Shown here: positions 38,468 to 47,669 of the stretch, piece by piece
Layout: each line of letters begins with the position of its first letter
How positions within the stretch are numbered: position 1 is the first letter of the stretch
NCBI RefSeq assembly: GCF_012726265.1
Contig: NZ_JAASAG010000004.1
Coordinates: forward strand, 62,001 to 126,000
From: Streptomyces sp. HNM0575
GTDB taxonomy: Bacteria; Actinomycetota; Actinomycetes; Streptomycetales; Streptomycetaceae
DNA: 64,000 nucleotides
Direction: 5' to 3'
Notes under the pieces: model-generated
The model's input: only the letters and a program-made list of their open reading frames with translations
What the model was told of the DNA's origin: nothing
The model's database searches: none
Position numbers and translations under genes: made by a program

Positions 38468-40219
38468 ATGACCGGCACGACCACGGCCCATCCGCCGGTT
38501 CCCGCCTCCGCAGCGCTGCCGACCGCCGACGAGGCGGTCGCCCACACCCTCCTCAACTGCGTACTGCGTGAGATGACCGACGACGGGACCCACCGGATCA
38601 CCGACGGCCGCCTCCATCTGCGGCTGCCGCTGTCAGGCGTCGAACTGCGGGTGGCGCTGCGCCGCACCTCCCTGATCGGTGCCCACCGCTTCACCGGGCC
38701 CGTCGACGAACGCACACCCGAGGGCTGGGCACGCATCGGCTGGCGGGGACTCGCCGCCCGGGTGCACGCCGAACTCTCCCTGCGCACCGGCACCCGCAAC
38801 GAGGAGTTCACCGGACAGGTCGCGGCGAGTCACCGGGCCGTCAGCAGCGCGCTCTCACGTCTCCGAAGGGGGCGAAGCCGAACCCCGGACACGCCGGACA
38901 CGCCGGACACAGGCAGCCGGCTCGACGCCTATCTCGCCAGCGAGCAGTCGCTCCTGCTGGGCCACCGGTTCCACCCCACCCCCAAGGCACACGGCGCCGA
39001 CCCCGCGGCCTGGACCGCGTACGCACCCGAAGAAGGTGCGCGCTTCCCGCTGCGACTCCTCGCCGTGCACGAGGACTTCACCGCCCAGGACTGCGCGGAC
39101 GCGACCGCACTCGCGACGCTCGACGGGCTCGGCACCGCCCCGGCCGGGTTCCGGCTGCTGCCCGCGCACCCCTGGCAGTTCCAGCTGCTGCACCGGCACC
39201 CGGCCTTCGCCGCCGCCGTCTCGTGCGGCGCTGTGCGCGACCTGGGCACCAGGACCGCCCCGGTCACCCCGACCGCCTCGGTTCGCACCGTGTACGACGG
39301 CACGGCGTTCCTGAAGTTCAGCCTCGACGTGCGCATCACCAACTGCCTCCGCAAGAACGCGCATTACGAACTCACCGGGGCGGTGGCACTCACCAGGCTG
39401 CTGCGGCCCGTGCTCGACGACCTGGCCGTGCGCCACCCCGCCGCGGCAGTGCTCCGCGAGCCCGCCTACCGCTCTCTCGCGGTCCCCGGCGCCGACGGCC
39501 GCGCGGACCGGACGCTGCTGGAAGGCTTCGGGGTGATCGTCCGGGAGGGGCTCGGGCCGTACGTGCCCGACGGGGCCACGCCGCTGCTGGCGGGCGCCCT
39601 CGCGGACGAATACCCCAGCGGTCCCGGGCGAGTCGCGGACCTGCTGGAGGGAGCGGGCCCCTCCTCTGTCATCGCGTGGTGGGACAGGTACGTGGACCTC
39701 GTCGTTCCGCCGGTGCTGTCCGCGTTCTTCCTGCACGGGCTGATCCTCGAACCGCATCTCCAGAACGTCGTGGTGTGCGTCGACGAGGACAGCACGCCGG
39801 CAGGCGTCCTCTTCCGCGACCTGGAGGGAACGAAGCTGATATCCGGAACGCACCGCGACGCGCTGGCGGCGCTTCCCGGCGAGGTCGCGCGTGCCCTGAC
39901 CTACGACCTCCGGCGCGGCTGGGACCGCGTCGTCTACTGCCTCCTCGTCAACCATCTCGCCGAGATGCTCTCGGCCGTCGCCGACCTCCACCCCGGCGCC
40001 GAGCCGGCGCTGTGGCGAAGCGTCCGCGACACCCTGGCCCGGTGCGCCGAGGACCTGAACCAACCGCCTCTGCTGCGATCGCTGCTCGCGGGGGCACCCC
40101 TGCCCGCCAAGGCGAATCTGCTGACACGCTGGCAGCGCACGCCCGACCGTGAATCACGCTACGTCCGCCTGCCGTCTCCGCTGATCCACGAGACCGTGAC
40201 GAACGGATCCGTGAATTGA
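38468..40219 (+). CDS. IucA/IucC-family NIS siderophore synthetase (second)
   Basis: A 583-residue synthetase with GHRFHPTPKAHGAD (nucleotide-binding HP-x2-K region), FRLLPAHPWQFQLL and the C-terminal LHGLILEPHLQNVVV. It differs enough from the first to have another specificity, so two successive condensations are expected, as in staphyloferrin- or achromobactin-like pathways. A short repeat of TPD (residues about 140-148) lies in a loop. It starts 6 bp after the first synthetase and overlaps the decarboxylase start. Confidence 0.93.
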   Translation: MTGTTTAHPPVPASAALPTADEAVAHTLLNCVLREMTDDGTHRITDGRLHLRLPLSGVELRVALRRTSLIGAHRFTGPVDERTPEGWARIGWRGLAARVHAELSLRTGTRNEEFTGQVAASHRAVSSALSRLRRGRSRTPDTPDTPDTGSRLDAYLASEQSLLLGHRFHPTPKAHGADPAAWTAYAPEEGARFPLRLLAVHEDFTAQDCADATALATLDGLGTAPAGFRLLPAHPWQFQLLHRHPAFAAAVSCGAVRDLGTRTAPVTPTASVRTVYDGTAFLKFSLDVRITNCLRKNAHYELTGAVALTRLLRPVLDDLAVRHPAAAVLREPAYRSLAVPGADGRADRTLLEGFGVIVREGLGPYVPDGATPLLAGALADEYPSGPGRVADLLEGAGPSSVIAWWDRYVDLVVPPVLSAFFLHGLILEPHLQNVVVCVDEDSTPAGVLFRDLEGTKLISGTHRDALAALPGEVARALTYDLRRGWDRVVYCLLVNHLAEMLSAVADLHPGAEPALWRSVRDTLARCAEDLNQPPLLRSLLAGAPLPAKANLLTRWQRTPDRESRYVRLPSPLIHETVTNGSVN

Positions 40220-41448
40220 GCCTGCTCACTGCGGCCGTCCGGGACACCGCACTCACCCTCGGCCCCCGCGAACTGCCCTGCTACATCTACGACTTGAGCG
40301 CGCTGCGGCGGCACGCGGCGACCGTCCGCGCGGCGCTTCCGGAGCGCGTGGAGCTGTATTACGCGGCGAAGGCCAACCCGGAGACGGAGATCCTGCGGGC
40401 GCTGGCACCGTTCACGGACGGATTCGAGGTCTCCTCCGGCGGTGAACTCGCCCACGTTGGCAGCGCGGTCCACGACAAGCCGCTCGCCTTCGGCGGCCCC
40501 GGCAAGACACCGGACGAGATCGCGGCAGCCCTGGCCGCCGGTGTTCGGCGCTTCCATGTGGAGAGCCTCCACGAACTGCGGCTGCTGGCCCGGCTCGCCT
40601 CCCCCGGCCGCACCGGGACGGCGACGCGCCCCCGCGTCCTGCTCCGCTTCAGCCCGCCGGTCGCAAAGGACGCCCTGGCCGGCAGCGCCCTCGCCATGGG
40701 AGGCAGCCCCACCCCCTTCGGCATGGACCCGGCAGAGGCGGCCGAAGCCATGGGCATGTTCGCCGGCGGCAGGCTGGACGGACTCGAACTGGCGGGGCTC
40801 CACGCCCACTTGGCGAGCGGTCTGGACAGTGAGGCGCAGCTCGCCCTCACCGAGGAGGTCGCCGCCTCGGCCACGGCCCTCGCCACACGGTGCGGTGCCC
40901 GGCTCCACGAACTCACGGTCGGAGGCGGCATGGCCGTCGACTACTCCCGCCCGGCGGCGCGCTTCGACTGGTCCGGGTTCGGGGCGGGAATGGCCCGCAT
41001 CGCCGAGCGGTACCCCGGGCCCGTACTGCGGATCGAGCCGGGTCGGGCCCTGACGGCGTACTGCGGCTGGTATGCGACGGAGGTGCTGGATGTGAAGCAC
41101 AGCCACGGCGAGGACTTCGCAGTGGTCCGCGGAGGCACCCACCATCTGCGCACGCCGGCGGCGAAGGGACACGACCAGCCGGCCGAGGTCCTCACGCTGG
41201 AGGACTGGCCCCATCCACTGCCCCGTCCGGCCGTGCGGGGCCGACACGTCACCTTCACCGGCCAGTTGTGCACCCCCAAGGACGTACTGGCCCGGGGCGT
41301 GCGGGCGCCGGGGCTCCGTGCGGGAGACAGGGTGGTCTTCGCACTGGCGGGCGCGTACGCATGGAACATCTCCCACCACGACTTCCTGATGCACCCGCCG
41401 CCCGGTGTGCGCTTCCTCCACCCGCCGGAACCGCGCACCGTGCCCTGA
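40216..41448 (+). CDS. Fold-type III PLP-dependent decarboxylase (LysA/SbnH-like)
   Basis: A 410-residue alanine-racemase-fold decarboxylase. The PLP lysine lies in LYYAAKANPETEIL (about residue 55), with the glycine-rich phosphate site ELTVGGGMAVDY and the C-terminal AGAYAWNISHHDFL. Relatives decarboxylate diaminopimelate or ornithine; SbnH decarboxylates a citryl-diaminopropionate intermediate of staphyloferrin B, a close functional parallel because this gene sits behind two NIS synthetases. The TTG at 40216 overlaps the upstream stop (TTGA). Four tandem 15-bp repeats run across and beyond its stop. Confidence 0.9.
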   Translation: MSLLTAAVRDTALTLGPRELPCYIYDLSALRRHAATVRAALPERVELYYAAKANPETEILRALAPFTDGFEVSSGGELAHVGSAVHDKPLAFGGPGKTPDEIAAALAAGVRRFHVESLHELRLLARLASPGRTGTATRPRVLLRFSPPVAKDALAGSALAMGGSPTPFGMDPAEAAEAMGMFAGGRLDGLELAGLHAHLASGLDSEAQLALTEEVAASATALATRCGARLHELTVGGGMAVDYSRPAARFDWSGFGAGMARIAERYPGPVLRIEPGRALTAYCGWYATEVLDVKHSHGEDFAVVRGGTHHLRTPAAKGHDQPAEVLTLEDWPHPLPRPAVRGRHVTFTGQLCTPKDVLARGVRAPGLRAGDRVVFALAGAYAWNISHHDFLMHPPPGVRFLHPPEPRTVP

Positions 41449-41495
41449 ACCACCGTGCCCTGAACCACCGCCCGTTGAACCACCACCCGTTGACC
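41437..41495 (+). repeat. 15-bp tandem repeats carrying successive in-frame stops
   Basis: Four copies, the first two identical (ACCGTGCCCTGAACC) and the next two diverged, at 41437, 41452, 41467 and 41482. Because the period is 15, each copy repeats the decarboxylase TGA in frame (41446, 41461, 41476, 41491). Confidence 0.9.
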
Positions 41496-41519
41496 TGCCC
41501 GGACCACCGAGGCCGGCAT

Positions 41520-41546
41520 TTAACGTCGCCCGGCGGAGCCGTTAAC
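41520..41546. promoter_or_regulatory. TTAAC direct repeats and inverted repeat before the DUF4956 gene
   Basis: TTAAC at 41520 and 41542 are exactly 22 bp apart, and the second is the centre of an inverted repeat GAGCCG-TTAAC-CGGCTC (41536-41552). Twenty-two-bp phasing fits an OmpR-type regulator such as the one encoded at 44504. Confidence 0.4.
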
Positions 41547-41569
41547 CGGCTCCTCCCTACGGTCCCGGC

Positions 41570-42241
41570 ATGGAATCGATCAGCCAGCTTCTCGCCCGCC
41601 TCGCTCTCGATCTCGTCTCCGTCTCCGTGCTGACCTTCGGCGTCTACTATCCGCGGCACCGGCGCAGGGACCTGATCCCCGCCTACCTCGCCCTGAACGT
41701 GTCCCTGTTCTCGGTCGTCGCGGCGCTCGCCCGCACCGGTGGAAGCGGCGGGATCGCGCTCGGCTTCGGGCTGTTCGGGGTGCTGTCCATCGTGCGGCTG
41801 CGGTCGGAGTCGATCCAGAGTGAGGAGGTCGCCTACTACTTCACGACGCTCGTCCTCGGTCTCATCGCCGGCCTGCCGAATGTGGATCTCGCCGTCGCCG
41901 CCGCGCTGTGCGGCGTACCGCTCCTCGTGGTGTATGCGGCCGATCATCCGCGGCTGTTCGCCCGTACGCAGCATGCCGTGGTCACCGTCGACGAGGCGGT
42001 CACCGAGCCGGAGGCCGTCGCGTCCTGCATCCGGGCGCGGTTGGGGGAGCCGCTGTCCTGGAAGGTCCAGGAGGTCGACTTCGTACGGGATCTCGCCGTC
42101 GTGGACGTGCGGTACCGCGTGAGGAATGTGCCCGAACGCGGGCGCTCCGCCGGTGACTTGACCCGAACCGGCAAGGCCGCGAGCGAGACCGCTGCCGCCC
42201 GCGCCGAGGCCGGACACCGCCTGAACGGCGCCGCGACATGA
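41570..42241 (+). CDS. DUF4956 membrane protein
   Basis: A 223-residue protein with three or four transmembrane helices in its first 130 residues (LALDLVSVSVLTFGVYY, LNVSLFSVVAALA, FGLFGVLSIVRLRSESI, YYFTTLVLGLIAGL) and a cytoplasmic C-terminal domain. The FGLFGVLSIVRLRSE motif is diagnostic of DUF4956. These genes are regularly found next to VTC-domain genes, as here. The function is unknown, possibly a polyphosphate-related membrane complex. The stop overlaps the VTC gene start by 4 bp. Confidence 0.88.
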   Translation: MESISQLLARLALDLVSVSVLTFGVYYPRHRRRDLIPAYLALNVSLFSVVAALARTGGSGGIALGFGLFGVLSIVRLRSESIQSEEVAYYFTTLVLGLIAGLPNVDLAVAAALCGVPLLVVYAADHPRLFARTQHAVVTVDEAVTEPEAVASCIRARLGEPLSWKVQEVDFVRDLAVVDVRYRVRNVPERGRSAGDLTRTGKAASETAAARAEAGHRLNGAAT

Positions 42242-43095
42242 CGGCTGCCCCGGCCGTCCGGGCTCTCGAGTGCGCCTCGTCCGCGGCCCACCCCGTCTCT
42301 CTCTCCCACGTCATGTCGCAGGCACCGCTGCTCGCTCGCTTCGACGAGGTGTATCTGGTCCCCGCGGACGTGTTCGTGGACTTCGCGGCGCAACTGACCG
42401 ATCCACGCCGCGGGCGCGAGTCCTTCCGCGCGCTGGACATCGGCGGGCTGCGCTGCTTCGGCTATCACTCGGTCTACTACGACACGGCGGGGCTTCGGAC
42501 GTATCACGACCACCGGCAGGGCCGTCGGAAGCGCTTCAAGATCCGTGAGCGGTGCTACCAGGACTCGGGAGAGCGGCAGTTCGAGGTGAAGCTGAAGGGG
42601 AAGAGGGGCGAAACCCTGAAGTACCGCGTCCCGCTGACCCCTTCGGCGCCGGCGCTCGGTGACGTTCCGCGCCGCTTCCTCGTGGAGACGCTGCGTTCCG
42701 CGTACGGCATCGAGCCGCCGGAGACGCTCGTCCCGTCACTGCTCACCGACTATCGGCGGGTCACGCTGGTCGCCGACGGCCAGCGAGTCACGTGCGACGC
42801 GGGGCTGGCCTGCCGGACGTACGCCGGAGGGCCGGGCGGACCTGCCCGGCCCGTGGTGCGGGGCGCCGGTGATCTCGTGCTGGTCGAGACGAAGTCGACC
42901 GGGCGGTCGACGCAGGCGCATCGCATGCTGCACCGCTACGGCATACGCCCGGCCGAGTTCACCAAGTACGCGGCGCTGGCGGCCCTCAGACCCACGCTGA
43001 GCGGCAACCGGTGGCGGCGTGCGCTGCGTCAGGTCTTCCCCGCCACGGCCACACAGCCGGGCCGGGATGCGGACCGCCCCGACGGGGCGACGTGA
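42238..43095 (+). CDS. VTC-domain (polyphosphate polymerase-like) protein
   Basis: A 285-residue protein of the VTC/triphosphate-tunnel-type fold. Residues about 65-120 (GYHSVYYDTAGLRTYHDH, KRFKIRERCY, FEVKLKGKRGETLKYRV) supply the basic tunnel residues, and LVLVETKSTG near the C-terminus supplies the acidic metal ligand. Yeast Vtc4 polymerises polyphosphate from ATP; bacterial VTC proteins with DUF4956 are less studied. The gene is coupled to DUF4956 by a 4-bp overlap. It converges on the histidine kinase gene. Confidence 0.88.
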   Translation: MTAAPAVRALECASSAAHPVSLSHVMSQAPLLARFDEVYLVPADVFVDFAAQLTDPRRGRESFRALDIGGLRCFGYHSVYYDTAGLRTYHDHRQGRRKRFKIRERCYQDSGERQFEVKLKGKRGETLKYRVPLTPSAPALGDVPRRFLVETLRSAYGIEPPETLVPSLLTDYRRVTLVADGQRVTCDAGLACRTYAGGPGGPARPVVRGAGDLVLVETKSTGRSTQAHRMLHRYGIRPAEFTKYAALAALRPTLSGNRWRRALRQVFPATATQPGRDADRPDGAT

Positions 43096-43116
43096 CGCGC
43101 GCACGGCCCCCGCGTC

Positions 43117-44511
43117 TCACGCCGTGCCGAAGCGACAGCGGACCCGCGCACCGCGGCTGCCCTCCGCCGTGCCCAACTCGACGTTACCGCCCGACTCGTC
43201 CGCCGTGCGGCGGACGATGTCGAGGCCGAGGCCGGTCGATCCGGTGCCGCTCCTCCCCCGCACCGGCGTGGCCGCTTCGGTGAAGCCCCGCCCGTCGTCC
43301 TCCACCGTCAGGACCCCGTCCGCCCCGACGGTCACCCGCAGCGCCGTGCCTTCCGCGGTGTGGTCCAGCACGTTGCCGATCAGGGCGTCCAGCACCGCGC
43401 TCAGGTCGTCCTCGGAGACCTTCACATACACCGGTTCCGCGGGAATGGCGGCGGAGATGGTGCGGTCCTGGTCCTCCGCCAACGGCGTCCAGAATCCGGT
43501 GCGTTCGCGCGCCACCGCCGCCAGGTCCGACCGCTGCCCGCCGGGTTCCGCGGCAGCGCGCCGGGCCGTGCGGATCACCTCGTCCACGCTCCGCTCCAGA
43601 GCCACCACACCGGCGGCCACGCGCTGCGCCGCCTGGTCGTCGTGCAGCGCTTCGGCTTCGAGCCGGAGCGCCGCGACCGGCGTACGCAGCCGGTGCGCCA
43701 GATCCGCCGCGCGCTCCCGCTCCGCACCGAGGAGCACCCCTATGCGTTCGCCCAGCTCGTTCAAGCGTGCTGCCAGCAGGCGCAGTTCATGCGGCCCGGA
43801 CGGCTGGGCGCGGGCCGTCAGGTCCCCTGCCGCCAGCCGGTCGGCCACCCCGGCGAGCCGCTGCGTGCTCCGTACGAGATGTGCGGCCAGCCGGTCCGCG
43901 AAGGCGAGTCCGAGCAGGATGAGCGCCGCTCCCAGCCCGCCGATCGCCAGCCAGGAGGGCAACACCCCGGCGTGCAGCTGCTGTTGGCTCACGGCCACGC
44001 GCACGACCGCCGGCTTGTCCTGGGAACCCGTGCCGGTGGCCTGTCCCGTGGCCTGTCCCGTGCCCAGCACCGGCACCATCACCACACGACCGCCGTCGGC
44101 CGGTGCGTGGGTGAAGGCCCGCCCCGAGCGGGCCAGTTGCAGTGCCGCCCTGCTGACCGTGTAGGGGCGGCGGCCCAGCACCTCTCCTCCGGGCATGACG
44201 ACCGAAGTACGAGGTGTGCCCGGTGCGTTGAGTCCGTCCAGCACGCCCATGACGACCCGGCGCCCGTGCTCGGAGGGCGCTCCCGCGGCGTCCCCGGTGC
44301 CCGGAGCGCTCCTGGCGTCCGCACCGCCCTCCGGCGGTGAACCGCCGAGCGCGCTGCCGACGACCGCCGCGACCGACTGCCCGCGCTCCGTCGCGTCGGC
44401 GATGGCCTCGTCCTCCGCGTGGCTGCGGGCGAGCAGCCCCAGCGGTATCAGCAGCGCGGTCAGCACCAGCACCGTGGTGACACCGATCAGCAGCAGCAGT
44501 TGCCTACGCAT
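43117..44511 (-). CDS. Two-component sensor histidine kinase
   Basis: A 464-residue membrane kinase: transmembrane helix 1 at about 7-27, an extracytoplasmic sensor region (28-183) with a GTGQATGQATGTG repeat, helix 2 at about 185-205, HAMP (206-258), a HisKA dimerisation domain with phospho-acceptor H273 (DLAHRLRTPVA), and an ATPase domain with N-box LIGNVLDHT, G1 VEDDGRGF and G2 GSTGLGLDIV. The ATG at 44511 overlaps the response regulator by 8 bp. The signal is unknown. Lying between DUF4956/VTC and a divergent membrane protein, it probably controls one or both. Confidence 0.95.
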   Translation of the reverse strand: MRRQLLLLIGVTTVLVLTALLIPLGLLARSHAEDEAIADATERGQSVAAVVGSALGGSPPEGGADARSAPGTGDAAGAPSEHGRRVVMGVLDGLNAPGTPRTSVVMPGGEVLGRRPYTVSRAALQLARSGRAFTHAPADGGRVVMVPVLGTGQATGQATGTGSQDKPAVVRVAVSQQQLHAGVLPSWLAIGGLGAALILLGLAFADRLAAHLVRSTQRLAGVADRLAAGDLTARAQPSGPHELRLLAARLNELGERIGVLLGAERERAADLAHRLRTPVAALRLEAEALHDDQAAQRVAAGVVALERSVDEVIRTARRAAAEPGGQRSDLAAVARERTGFWTPLAEDQDRTISAAIPAEPVYVKVSEDDLSAVLDALIGNVLDHTAEGTALRVTVGADGVLTVEDDGRGFTEAATPVRGRSGTGSTGLGLDIVRRTADESGGNVELGTAEGSRGARVRCRFGTA

Positions 44512-45286
44512 CGGCGCCGCCCTCGCTGCCGTCCTCGCTGCCGCCGTCCCCGCCGGACGGGTCGCCGTCCTCTGCCGGCGAGCCGGGCGGTGCGAGCTTC
44601 ACGCCCACCGTCCGCACCGTATGCAGATAGCGCGGGTGCTGCGCCGTCTCCCCCATCTTCCGGCGCAGCCAGGAGAGATGAACGTCGACCGTCTTGTCCG
44701 CGCCGCCCAGCGGCTGCTGCCAGACGGCGGCGAGGATGTCGCGCCGGGAGACGACCTGACCGGCCCGGCGGGCGAGGTAGCAGAGCAGGTCGAACTCCCG
44801 TGGCGTCAGCTCCAGCGGCTCGCCCTCCAGCGTCACTTCGCGCGCGGAGGGTGCGACGACGAGCCCGCCGACCCGGATCGGCCGCTCCGGCTCCTCCGGG
44901 GCCCCTGTCCCCAGCCGCCGGAGCACCGCTTTGATGCGGGCATCCAGTTCGCCGGAGCCGAACGGCTTGACGATGTAGTCGTCGGCCCCCTCCCCCAGCG
45001 CCATGACGACCTCCGGCTCGTCGTCGCGCGCGGTGGCGACGATCACCGGCACCTCGCTCACCGACCGGAGCATGCGCAGCACCCGCGCGCCGTCCACGTC
45101 GGGCAGTCCCAGGTCGAGCACCACGAGGTCGGGGCGGTGCGTGACCGCCTCTTCGAGCCCCTGCATGCCGGTCGAAGCCGTGGCGACGGCATGGCCGCGG
45201 TCCCGCAGCGCACGTACGAGCGCGCTGCGCAGCTGTGGGTCGTCCTCGATCACCAGGAGATGGGGCACGGAGGTTACGTTAGCCAC
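44504..45286 (-). CDS. OmpR-family response regulator
   Basis: A 260-residue regulator with a receiver domain (acidic pair EDD at 14-16, phospho-acceptor D58 in VVLDLGLPDVDG, K in YIVKPFGSGEL) and a winged-helix DNA-binding domain ending VDVHLSWLRRKMG. The last 25 residues are a Gly/Asp/Glu-rich tail. The GTG at 45286 is the longest start; ATG or GTG codons just inside are possible. It is cotranscribed with the kinase. 11-bp-phased repeats upstream (45330-45357) suggest autoregulation. Confidence 0.95.
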   Translation of the reverse strand: MANVTSVPHLLVIEDDPQLRSALVRALRDRGHAVATASTGMQGLEEAVTHRPDLVVLDLGLPDVDGARVLRMLRSVSEVPVIVATARDDEPEVVMALGEGADDYIVKPFGSGELDARIKAVLRRLGTGAPEEPERPIRVGGLVVAPSAREVTLEGEPLELTPREFDLLCYLARRAGQVVSRRDILAAVWQQPLGGADKTVDVHLSWLRRKMGETAQHPRYLHTVRTVGVKLAPPGSPAEDGDPSGGDGGSEDGSEGGADA

Positions 45287-45329
45287 CGTCCGGACACCGG
45301 GGAGGGGGTGCGACGCCGCTGCTCAGGAC

Positions 45330-45359
45330 TTAGGGCGACGCTAACCCGGCGTTAGGGCG
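45330..45359. promoter_or_regulatory. 11-bp-phased repeats between the response regulator and a divergent gene
   Basis: TTAGGG at 45330, its inverse CTAACC at 45341 and TTAGGG at 45352 are spaced exactly one helical turn apart, and CTAACCCGGCGTTAG forms a palindrome. This is a likely OmpR-type binding site controlling both directions. Confidence 0.5.
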
Positions 45360-45379
45360 GCCGCGGGCACACTGGCCGC

Positions 45380-45985
45380 ATGGAAGACGGCGGCGATCGG
45401 GAGCGGCCCGGCACTGGACGGCCCGCGGCCCCCTCGGCACGGTGGCGCCGGGGGGCGACCGCGGGCTGGCTGTGCGCGGTCGTGCTGGCGGCGCTGATCG
45501 GCACCTGGTCCTTCCAGTACGGAACGCCGGACGGCCGGTACGCACGTCACGGGCCGCTGGACGACGAGCGTGTCCGACAGGAACTGGCCAGAGCGCGGAG
45601 CTCGGACGCACCGCATCGGTCGGGCGGAAAGGGTGCCGACGACTCTCCGCCACGCTCCTCCCCGACCGCCTCCCCGTCCACGGCGACGTCCTCCCCGCCG
45701 TCCACGCCGGAGACCACCGCGCCGCACACCGCGACCGTCCGCTTCCCCGGGGGAACCGGCACGGCCACCGTCGAGTGCCGCCCTGACGGCACCGTCAGGC
45801 TGCTCAGCTGGAGCCCCGCCGACGGGTACGGCGCGGACGACGTCGAACGCGGTCCGGCCCGCCAGGTGACCATCGAGCTGGAACCGCCCGACGACGACGA
45901 GAGCGTGGACCTCGCGGTGCGGTGCGACGACGGAGAACCGGCCGCGGCCGTCCTCCCCGAGGACGGGGACGAGGACGAGGACTGA
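45380..45985 (+). CDS. Hypothetical single-pass membrane protein
   Basis: A 201-residue protein that I do not recognise. It has a basic N-terminus, one transmembrane helix (GWLCAVVLAALIGTWSF, about 30-46), a long Ser/Thr/Pro-rich spacer (85-115), a small predicted beta-rich extracytoplasmic domain, and an acidic tail of Asp/Glu (DGDEDED). It diverges from the two-component system and shares the phased repeat region, so it may be its target or a surface accessory factor. Confidence 0.75.
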   Translation: MEDGGDRERPGTGRPAAPSARWRRGATAGWLCAVVLAALIGTWSFQYGTPDGRYARHGPLDDERVRQELARARSSDAPHRSGGKGADDSPPRSSPTASPSTATSSPPSTPETTAPHTATVRFPGGTGTATVECRPDGTVRLLSWSPADGYGADDVERGPARQVTIELEPPDDDESVDLAVRCDDGEPAAAVLPEDGDEDED

Positions 45986-46058
45986 ACCCGTAGGGGCCGC
46001 GAGAGGCCCGCAAGCCTCCTCCGCACACCCCGCTGCGGACATGTGCCGGCTCGGCCGT

Positions 46059-47639
46059 TCAGCCCGGCGGATCCATTCCGTACACCGACTCGCCCGCCAC
46101 GAAGGTCCCCAGCACGTCGATGTCGCCGATGGCTCCGGCAGCCACCGCCCGGGGATCTTCGGACAGCACGGCCCAGTCCGCCCATTTGCCCGGGGTCAGG
46201 CTGCCCAACGCGTGCTCCCAGTTGCAGACGTAGGCGCTTCCGAGGGTGTAGGCCCGCAGGGCGTCCACCACCGTCATCGCCTCCCCCGGGCCTATCGCGC
46301 GGCCCGTCGAGCTGGCCCGCTCCACCATCACCTGAATCGCCCGCAGCGGCGCGCCCTCGGTCACCGGACGGTCCGAGCTGCCGGCCACGGTGACGCCGTG
46401 GTCGAGGAAGCCCTGCCCCCGGTAGAGCCAGGGTGCCCGGCGTTCGCCCATCAACGGCGCGTAGTCGTCGCCCAGGTACCACAGGAAGTTGGGTTGTACG
46501 ACGGCGCTCACGCCCAGCTCGGCGAAGCGGGGCAGCTGGTCGGGGCGTACGAGACCGGCGTGCTCGATCCGGTGCCGGGCCGCGGGCCTCGGCATCAGCC
46601 GCTGCGCCTCGGCGATCGCGTCGAGGGTGAGGTCCACGGCCCGGTCCCCGATGGCGTGGACGGCCAGCTGCCAGCCCGCCAGGTGCCCCCGTACGATCGT
46701 GTCCCTCAACTCCTCGGCGGCCGCGAACAGTTGCCCGGAGTGCTCCAGCCCCTCATAGGGCTCGGTGAGTGCGGCGGTGCGGGGCATCATCCCGCCGTCG
46801 GTGAAGATCTTCAGAGCGCCCAGCCCGAGACGGTCGTCCCCGAAGCCCGTGCGCAACCCCAGGTCGATCCCCTCCTGGGGGCCGTCCTCGGCGTGACTGC
46901 CCAGCGGGTGCAGGGCGGCCGCGGCGACCATCAGCTGTACGCGCAGGGGCAGTTCGCCCTTCTCCCGCAGCCTCATGTACGCCGCCGGCTCCACCGGAGA
47001 GTGCGCGGTGAGCCCGCCGCCCACGCCTGCTTCCGCGCACGCGGTCACCCCCTCTGCCATGCACACGTCCGCGGAACGGCGCAGGGCCCCGGTCAACTGG
47101 TCCTCGGAGTGCGGCATCCGCAGTTCCCGTACGGCGGCCATTCCGCCCTCGACCAGCACTCCGTCCCGGTGGGGCACGCCGTCCGGGAGCATCCGGAGCA
47201 CCTGTGAGCTGACGACGCAGGAGTGTCCGGAGTCGTGGGTGAGAATCACCGGCCTGCCGGGAGCCGCGGCATCCAGTTCCGCGGCGGTCAGGTGCCGGCC
47301 GAGGGGGCGCTGATCGTAGCCGACCATGTCCAGCCATTCGTCGGGCTGCCCGTTCCGGGCGGCCCGGCGCACGGTCTCCAGGATCGCCTCCACGGATGTG
47401 CTGGGCGCGACGCTGACCGTGCCGGCCTTCAGGCCCGCCCACGCCAGGTGCACATGGGCATCGATGAATCCGGGCACCACGGCCGAGCCCCGTGCGTCCA
47501 GCACCCGTCGGGCCGGCAGGTCGGCGACCTGCTCGTCCAGGCCGAACACCCGCCCCTGCCACACGCCCAGCCGACTCGCCTCGGGACGGTCCTCGTCCAG
47601 GGTGAGGATGCGGGCGTTGACCAGCTTGAGGTCGAGCAT
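46059..47639 (-). CDS. YtcJ-type amidohydrolase family protein
   Basis: A 526-residue metal-dependent amidohydrolase. The metal-binding HxH motif is GFIDAHVHLAW (about residues 57-67), LAVHAIGDRAVDLTLDAI and RIEHAGLV give further histidines, and GSSDRPV gives the Asp site. Members of the YtcJ group hydrolyse amides or formamides of unknown nature. It lies 30 bp behind the N-hydroxylase in an iron-box unit, so it may act on a siderophore or precursor, for instance in release or processing; this is inferred. There is no signal peptide, so it should be cytoplasmic. Confidence 0.87.
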   Translation of the reverse strand: MLDLKLVNARILTLDEDRPEASRLGVWQGRVFGLDEQVADLPARRVLDARGSAVVPGFIDAHVHLAWAGLKAGTVSVAPSTSVEAILETVRRAARNGQPDEWLDMVGYDQRPLGRHLTAAELDAAAPGRPVILTHDSGHSCVVSSQVLRMLPDGVPHRDGVLVEGGMAAVRELRMPHSEDQLTGALRRSADVCMAEGVTACAEAGVGGGLTAHSPVEPAAYMRLREKGELPLRVQLMVAAAALHPLGSHAEDGPQEGIDLGLRTGFGDDRLGLGALKIFTDGGMMPRTAALTEPYEGLEHSGQLFAAAEELRDTIVRGHLAGWQLAVHAIGDRAVDLTLDAIAEAQRLMPRPAARHRIEHAGLVRPDQLPRFAELGVSAVVQPNFLWYLGDDYAPLMGERRAPWLYRGQGFLDHGVTVAGSSDRPVTEGAPLRAIQVMVERASSTGRAIGPGEAMTVVDALRAYTLGSAYVCNWEHALGSLTPGKWADWAVLSEDPRAVAAGAIGDIDVLGTFVAGESVYGMDPPG

Positions 47640-47669
47640 GGGCGGGCCTTTCGCGGGGTGGGGGGGGAG

